A stretch of 64,000 bases of DNA from Dryomyza anilis (lineage: Eukaryota > Arthropoda > Insecta > Diptera > Dryomyzidae): contig OX638133.1 in assembly GCA_951804985.1 (NCBI GenBank), forward strand, positions 52,066,791 to 52,130,790. Reading direction: 5' to 3'. Positions 58,335 to 64,000 of the stretch are shown here, piece by piece. The notes under the pieces are model-generated. The model made no database searches, was not told the DNA's origin, and saw only the letters and a list, made by a program, of their open reading frames with translations. Every line of letters begins with the position of its first letter. The stretch's first letter is position 1. The position numbers were made by a program, and so were the translations under genes.

Positions 58335-59332
58335 TTAATATTTAGTAGCGTTGCCTTTATTGGCAATAACGGCTTCGCATCGTCTTGGCATCGATTCAAC
58401 CAAATCCTGGCATCGTTTTAGAGGAATATTGCTCCAGGACTCCTGAATAACTTCCCAAAGTGATCCGCTGCTGGTTGGCTTAGAAGCAGCAACTGCCTTC
58501 TTTACATCAGCCCATAAATTTTCGATGGGATTGAGGTCTGGTGACTGCGCAGGCCACTCCAAAACGTTGACCGCATTTTTTCCGAACCATTCCTTTGCTT
58601 TTTTACTTGTGTGCTTGGGGTCATTATCCTGTTGGAAGACCCATACCAGCGGCATCTCATTTTGTGCATAGGGTAGCATCACCGTATCCAAAATATTTAC
58701 GTATACGTGTTGGTCCATTATGGTTTTTATCCAATATATCGGACCTACTCCATAATATGAAAAACAACCCCATACCATTACGCTGGATCCTCCATGTTTT
58801 ATGGTTTTCGTCGTATATTTTGGGTTGTATTCTGAGTTTTGAGGACGCCTGACGTACGAACGAGAACCTTTTCCACCAAACATCACAACTTTACTCTCAT
58901 CTGTCCATAAAATATTCCTCCATTTTTGGGCTGGCCAATTTAGGTGGTTCTTTGCGAACTTCATGCGCTTGGCAATATGTTTTGTGGTCAAAAGAGGGAC
59001 CTTTCTTGGGCTGCAGGCTTTTAAATTATGTGCTCTGAGACATGTCCGAACTGTTTGCACTGTCGCAGTTATATTAAGGTCCTTTTTTAGCTCAGTTGCA
59101 GCTTTGAAAGGATCCTTCTTGCTCTCGCGCGGATCAACCTATTGACGTGATGCTGGTCCAGGGCTCGTTTTCTTCCACGTGTTTCAGTCTTTTCTTCGAA
59201 TTTTATTGCGTTACGGATCATTTTGTTGGAACACCCAACCAATCGACCAATTTCCCTATAAGATTTTCCATCCAATATCATTTTTTTTATTATTTCGCGC
59301 TTCTCCGCACTGCAGTGTTTTCCACGACCCAT
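58335..59332 (-). pseudogene. Tc1 transposase (DD34E), one frameshift
   Basis: From the ATG at 59332: MGRGKHCSAEKREIIKKM, then a helix-turn-helix (SYREIGRLVGCSNKMIRNAI) and an arginine-rich GRKR motif. The catalytic half runs from 59060 to 58335 with RNILWTDESKVVMFG (first Asp), VFQQDNDPKHTSKKA (second Asp) and SPDLNPIENLWADVK (Glu, 34 residues after the second Asp). All three catalytic residues are present and the C-terminus (ANKGNATKY) looks complete. A single-base frameshift near 59120-59130 is the only lesion seen between the halves, giving a total near the usual 340 residues. It is among the least decayed transposases in the window. Confidence 0.9.
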
Positions 59333-59772
59333 TTTATATATAATATTTGATTTATTTTACACGTAATGATCAAAATAATAAAGAACAATGTCAAATCTAT
59401 AAAACGTATGCTTTCGATCAAAACAAATCTGCGAAACATAACGGTTTCTTTAAAGAATGTGTAAGTGGTGCTATTTTTTTTTTCTTCGAATTTTATTGCG
59501 TTACGGATCATTTTGTTGGAACACCCAACCAATCGACCAATTTCCCTATAAGATTTTCCATCCAATATCATTTTTTTTATTATTTCGCGCTTCTCCGCAC
59601 TGCAGTGTTTTCCACGACCCATTTTATATATAATATTTGATTTATTTTACACGTAATGATCAAAATAATAAAGAACAATGTCAAATCTATAAAACGTGTG
59701 CTTTCGATCAAAACAAATCTGCGAAACATAACGGTTTCTTTAAAGAATGTGTAAGTGGTGCTATTTTTTTTT
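59187..59772. repeat. 290-bp tandem duplication at the Tc1 5' end
   Basis: The segment from TTCTTCGAATTTTATTGCG to TGTAAGTGGTGCTATTTTTT occurs at about 59187-59482 and again at 59485-59772, with one clear base difference (AAACGTATG versus AAACGTGTG). Each unit carries the transposase start codon and helix-turn-helix. Confidence 0.85.
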
Positions 59773-59977
59773 CCCATATTTTTGACATTTTCTATTCAAA
59801 TTGCAAAAAAATAAATATCGATTATTATTCTAAGAGTAGCACTACTTTTTTCGTATAGGGTGAACACTAAGCAATATACTAAATATCAAAATTTGAAAAA
59901 ATTTCAACACTAAATGTTTGTTTTGGAACTAATAAAAAAATTTTCATAGTGGTGCTATTATTTTTTTCCCAACTGTA

Positions 59978-60276
59978 CACACAGAAAAATCCTCTTTTGA
60001 CATGAGGTTAATTGAAATAACGTTTCAAATACATTTGTTGTAACCTCATGTCATTAAAATTAACGTACCTTATTTTTCTACAACCGAAATGTTAGTCTGC
60101 GCAACTGCACGTTCGGTAGCCGTAAACTCATGATTGCATTTTTCATTCTGCCAAAATTGACATTCGTGCATTTGTTACGGCGATTGAGTAAGTTGTTGTA
60201 TCAACAAAATAAATGACAAACGGCAACCTCATGTCTATCAGCAGTTCGGTTGCTGGTTTGCTTGCCATTTAGATTT
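59978..60276. other. Possible truncated TA-type MITE
   Basis: Directly after the Tc1 right end, starting CACACAGAAAAATCCTC, a terminus like that of the MITE at 28751. The AACCTCATGTC / GACATGAGGTTA words are inverted within it. No right end is found before the R1 copy begins. Confidence 0.3.
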
Positions 60277-60722
60277 AGATTACTTATATACCTACGCAAT
60301 ATGTGCGAGATCGGTGTATTGTGACCTGTGATCTGACCACTTATATTCAAATACCTTTTTTTACATCTACAGATCAATTTTACTGTATACGTGCTTAGGT
60401 AAACTTGTTTTGGTCAAATATATATTGACTGCACGCTCAAATACTTGAAAATAATATTTTCCCGCAAAATGACTTGTAGTTCCCAAGAGAAAAATCGAAA
60501 TTCGGTACACCTACCCATTTGTAAATATGGGTATCAAATGAATACAAAATCTTCAGGGATTGAAAGTTTGTAGTTATTTTCAGCCTGGTGACCTATATAC
60601 CACTTTGAATGTGTAGGGTATTTGTAGTCGGCTTAGACCGACTATAATTTTGATAATCCTAACTATCATAATAACACCTACTATAAAATTTCGCTTCTGA
60701 TCGAACCTTCCCAACTGGTTTA
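60270..60722 (+). mobile_element. Repeat R1, copy 3 (5' truncated)
   Basis: Parallels 3770-4310: TATATACCTACGCAATATGT, ACACCTACCCATTTGTAAAT, GTGTAGGGTATTTGTAGTCG and CTTCCCAACTGG. The TATACCCTACAC end and microsatellite core are missing. Confidence 0.7.
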
Positions 60723-60794
60723 TTACTAAATTATTTTCTTTAATCTTTCTTGTTTTAAGTTTTTTTTTACTTTGCGTTTTCCTAAACTTTATAT

Positions 60795-61323
60795 TGTAGC
60801 AGTTCTATATTATTTAATGTAATTTTTGTTATTATGTTTCATTTAAAACATTATGTAATTAAAATGTAGATGAGCTATTTTAAAAACAATAATTTAATTT
60901 TAATATTTAATAATTTAATTAAAGAGCAAACATTAAAGTTGCACTCAAATTTAATATATTTTATTCTTTTACACCAATATAAAACATAATTATTTTCTAA
61001 TGTTACTCAATATTTTTGCATTATGAAAATTACTCATTTTTGTTCCATTTTAACAATGCTCATCTCATAACCATTTTTGTAAATCACTGATCTTCCAGAC
61101 GTCGTAGAATAAAGACCTACATTAAAACTGAGCTCCTGAATCTTTTTATTTTAAATTTATAATACATAAAAAATTAAAAACTTATGCTCAAGTAGACACT
61201 AGTGTCTCTTGAGGCTAGTTTTCTATAAAAATAACCAATAACAGGTATAGACGCCCAGGCCCGGACCTTACCCGGACCACAAATAATAATTTTTATTAGC
61301 CCCCGAAATAACCTCCGGTTACA
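60795..61323 (+). repeat. Gypsy C 5' LTR (left end tentative)
   Basis: The right end TCCGGTTACA at 61323 is fixed by the primer-binding site that follows. The left end at TGTAGCAGTT (60795) is a guess based on TGTA/TACA symmetry. A TATA-like CTATAAAAATAA lies at about 61222. Confidence 0.5.
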
Positions 61324-61325
61324 AT

Positions 61326-61337
61326 TGGCGCCCAACT
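61326..61337 (+). other. Gypsy C primer-binding site
   Basis: TGGCGCCCAACT lies two bases after the LTR end TTACA, the expected spacing of a tRNA primer-binding site. The tRNA was not identified. Confidence 0.75.
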
Positions 61338-61794
61338 AAAAAAAACCTGCAACATTCATCACATACAGACAGCAGCAAAACTTCAGCAGATCGTCGAATT
61401 AATCTCATCGCAGATCGTCGAATTAATTTCAACGTAGATCCAAGCAGAACATTTTTGGTGTTTTGTGGTGCAGTCGACGCCGTTATGCTGGATACTGCAC
61501 TTGCTGAAACTCACGGCTTTCTTGTTGTGTGATTTACCCATATTCGTCTTGTTGAAACTGCGATCAACTCATTGCGATCGTTGTTTCGCTCTCTACCTAT
61601 AATTTGTTGTTGTGTTTAAGAATATTTTATTTGCGAAAAAAACTAGTTTGGAGAGTACGAAAGTGTAGTTGGTATTTTCGTGTACAAACAGATAGTTAAA
61701 TTCGCAATTTAACAAGCAATTTGCCTTTACAGTAATCTTCTTCTCGTAACACAAAGAGAGAAATACAGAGTTGCCAAAGCTCTCACAAAAAAAA

Positions 61795-63360
61795 ATGCGT
61801 AAAAGTCCACGAAACGCGTCCAGTTCTGCGGAAAGCACAATTGCGACGAACTCGACACAGGCAGATAGTCCTAGTACGTCCTAGATAGTCCTAGTACGCA
61901 AAATGCAGCGCTGTCGCAACATACAGCTCTGTCGCAAAATTCGATGCCGCCACAAAATGCAGCGCTGTCGCAATATGCGGCTCCGCCACACAATGCAGCG
62001 CCGCCACACAATGCAGTGCCGCCACAAAATGTAGCGCTGTCGCAAAACGTAGAGTCGCTGTCGCAATATGCACCGCTGTCGCAATATGCACCGCTGTCGC
62101 AATATGCACCGCTGTCGCAAAACGCAGCGTCGGTTCAAAATGCAGTGCCGCAAAATGCAGTGCCGCCACAAACTACAGCTCTGCCGCAATATGCAGAGCC
62201 ACACAACGCAACCTCATATAATACCAATCACGTTAATGCTCCTCTAAATATTCAGTACATGCTGCACTTTCAGTACATGCTGCGCGCGCTTCAGTGGTGG
62301 ACGAAGTGCCACAAATATTGAATATTTCATTGCCACCATTTTGGTTTATAAGGATGCTGAAAACATATCAGATGAGCACGCGTTAACCAGTTTACCATTG
62401 CTATTAGATGGATATGCTTCATCCTGGTGGCAAGGAGTTAAGCACGAAGCACGATCATTTGATGATGCTTTAGATCAGCTGAGAAAGGCTTTTGCACCGC
62501 CTAGACCAGACTGGTGCATATTTGGCGAAATTTTTCAAGAAAAACAGAAATTTAATGAACCAACTGATACATTTATTTGTAAGAATAGGTGTATTTTTTC
62601 ACAATTATCTGAATGGTTGTCTAAAAAAACCATGACTGATATGATCTTTTCGCAACTGCTTCTGCAAATAAGACAAAAAGTGTCCAGAGAAAGCGTTAAT
62701 AATTTTCAAGGTCTTTTATATAAAGCAAGGGACATTGAGACATTGTTTACAGAAAATAAAAATGTCAGCAAAAGCGAAAAACCAAATTTTTCTGAAGCAA
62801 TTGAAAAATCATCTAGTCGATGCACATATTGTAGAAAAAAAAATCATTCCGTACAAAATTGCTACAAGAAAATTGAAATGGACAGAAAAAGCAAATCAAC
62901 TGTTCAAGAAACAAATTTATATTGTTACGGCTGTGGTGCAGCAGGATACTACCGCTCTAATTACCCACACTGTAATACTAAAAACAAAATAAACAGTCCA
63001 GTACAGCTCGATTTTAATGCTCTTCATACGACATTTGTTGATCGAAACGTACCTACCGTTGACATTAATGTTAATCGATTAAACGGTGAGCCTTATTTTG
63101 ATAATGCGGCCAGGACTAGTGTCGCTGGTTATTACTTGTTTCAAAAGTTAAAACAAAAAGACGTAGAATTTCAAAAAGTATTTGCAGAAATAATATTAGC
63201 TGATGGAATTGCCAGAAAAGAAACTATTTATTCCACAATTGTAAAAATCATCATTGCGAAAAGACTGAAACCCATTCGATTTATATGTTTGCCAAACGCT
63301 AAAGATAAGATAACCGAACTTTGTTCGGTATTGATTTTCTTGAGCAATGTGGAATCGTAA
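61795..63360 (+). pseudogene. Gypsy C gag with protease
   Basis: The ATG at 61795 opens a frame stopped at 61882 by a 20-bp tandem duplication (units from 61864 and 61884) that shifts the frame. The next part is a low-complexity region of repeated Gln-Asn/Tyr-Ala units (61900-62220). From 62341 a 339-codon frame carries a capsid-like region (LPLLLDGYASSWWQGVKHEA, APPRPDWCIFGEIF), zinc knuckles CTYCRKKNHSVQNC and CYGCGAAGYYRSNYPHC, and a protease start YFDNAARTSVAGYYLF, in which the usual D-T/S-G/A-A loop reads DNAA. A frameshift near 62320 joins the regions imperfectly, and another at about 63335 ends the frame. Confidence 0.8.
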
Positions 63361-64000
63361 TGGATATGTCACAAAGGACTTGGTTCTTCAAAGACGAACC
63401 AAACAAATAATTTGAATTTAAAATGCATCAGACAAACATGATAAACAGTATAACATTAACAGAAAGAAATATCAATGAACACAATGAAAAGGGATAGCTA
63501 AATTCGAAAAATGTAAATGCGTTTTTGTCATGGTTCGAAAAATCAAACTCTGAATGTGCTCAGACCCCTACACGTTCAGTTTTTGTATGTAACGACTATT
63601 CGCCTGAAGGAATAAATAAAATATTTGAGGAATCACTTGCAATAAATTTTCAACCTTCAGTTGCCTCGGATCTGTTCCCACCAATGAAAAAACGTAAATC
63701 TGATGAAGATTTTGATAAAAATATTTTCGAACCTATTCGTCTTAATTCATATGATATTAAGTTACGTCCAAACGAAGGTCCTCATCTTAATTTAAACGAA
63801 AGAAAAATATTAGAAAATGTTATTTTCAAAGAAAAAAACATATTTAAAGATATCACTGTCCCAATTCCATTTATAGAGCATCACATTAATACTGGATCGC
63901 ATGAACCTATTTGTTCAAATCCTTATAGAATATCGCCGAAAATGAAAGAAAATTTGAAAATTGAAATTGAAGACATGCTTAATAATGGAATTATTGAGGA
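63336..64000 (+). pseudogene. Gypsy C pol, beginning of RT, cut by the window edge
   Basis: Following frames give IDFLEQCGIVMDMSQRTWFF (end of protease), then IPFIEHHINTGSHEPICSNP and a PYRISPKMKENLKIEIEDML segment ending in NNGIIEE at base 64000, the start of gypsy RT. A TAA near 63408 and a frame change show decay. The rest of pol and the 3' LTR should lie beyond the window. Confidence 0.8.

Larger units (their letters stand above)
58013..59975 (-). mobile_element. Tc1-like transposon, nearly complete
   Basis: The ends are CAGCTGCGAAAAAAAA...TAGCACCAC (left) and the inverse of CAGTTGGGAAAAAAATAATA (right), with TA outside both (58011-58012 and 59976-59977). Internal copies of the AGTGGTGCTATTTTTT motif lie at about 58225, 59466 and 59756. 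The transposase is on the minus strand. The 5' end of the element, including the first 46 transposase codons, is tandemly repeated with a period of about 290 bp. Confidence 0.85.

Overview
The window is a transposon-packed, AT-rich stretch of an insect nuclear genome. A fly (Diptera) is most likely, judging from the mix of BEL/Pao elements with a PHD-type Gag, Ty3/gypsy elements primed by tRNA-Ser, RTE- and jockey-type LINEs, Tc1/mariner elements and Helitrons; I cannot name the species. Only one ordinary host coding segment is visible: a 980-bp exon of the Integrator complex subunit 1 gene (IntS1) at 32133-33112 on the + strand, with clean splice sites at both ends. No other IntS1 exon was recognised, so much or all of the rest may be intron on either side of it.

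Layout. 1-5.2 kb: a TA-flanked non-autonomous DNA transposon, a tRNA-derived SINE, a palindrome and the first copy of a dispersed 'ATACCCTACAC' repeat. 5.2-7.25 kb (minus): a decayed three-gene module of virus-like capsid genes of the F54H12.2 type, cut by pieces of an RTE-type LINE that fills 7.25-9.7 kb. 9.7-12.2 kb: no gene, one SINE. 12.2-17.3 kb: palindromic GC-rich repeats and a jockey-like LINE whose reverse-transcriptase core is replaced by a Tc1 fragment plus a long inverted repeat. 17.5-31.4 kb (minus): a Ty3/gypsy element with primer-binding site, gag, protease, RT, RNase H, integrase, polypurine tract and a truncated 3' LTR, invaded by a DD37E element and a TA-flanked MITE. 32.1-33.1 kb: the IntS1 exon. 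33.3-45.6 kb: more repeats and a BEL/Pao element (minus) whose 3' half is tandemly duplicated with a 2992-bp period, whose pol is split by a hAT insertion, and whose PHD-finger gag is split by a (TA)n expansion. 45.7-51.1 kb: a MITE with TAGA target duplications, a gypsy LTR fragment and a cluster of minisatellite-bearing Helitrons, ending in a ~2-kb perfect palindrome beside a 200-N assembly gap. 51.3-57.1 kb: a pair of ~2.4-2.7-kb direct repeats, probably long LTRs, each with a 24-bp minisatellite, around a gypsy integrase C-terminus. 58.0-60.0 kb: a nearly intact Tc1 element. 60.8-64.0 kb: the LTR, primer site, gag-protease and start of RT of a third gypsy element, running off the window edge.

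Nothing here forms an operon or pathway. The genes are independent mobile elements nested in a host gene, nearly all broken. The most unusual content is the virus-like capsid module, followed by the structural rearrangements: two ~3-kb tandem duplications, a ~2-kb palindrome, foldback arms and microsatellite expansion inside a coding sequence.
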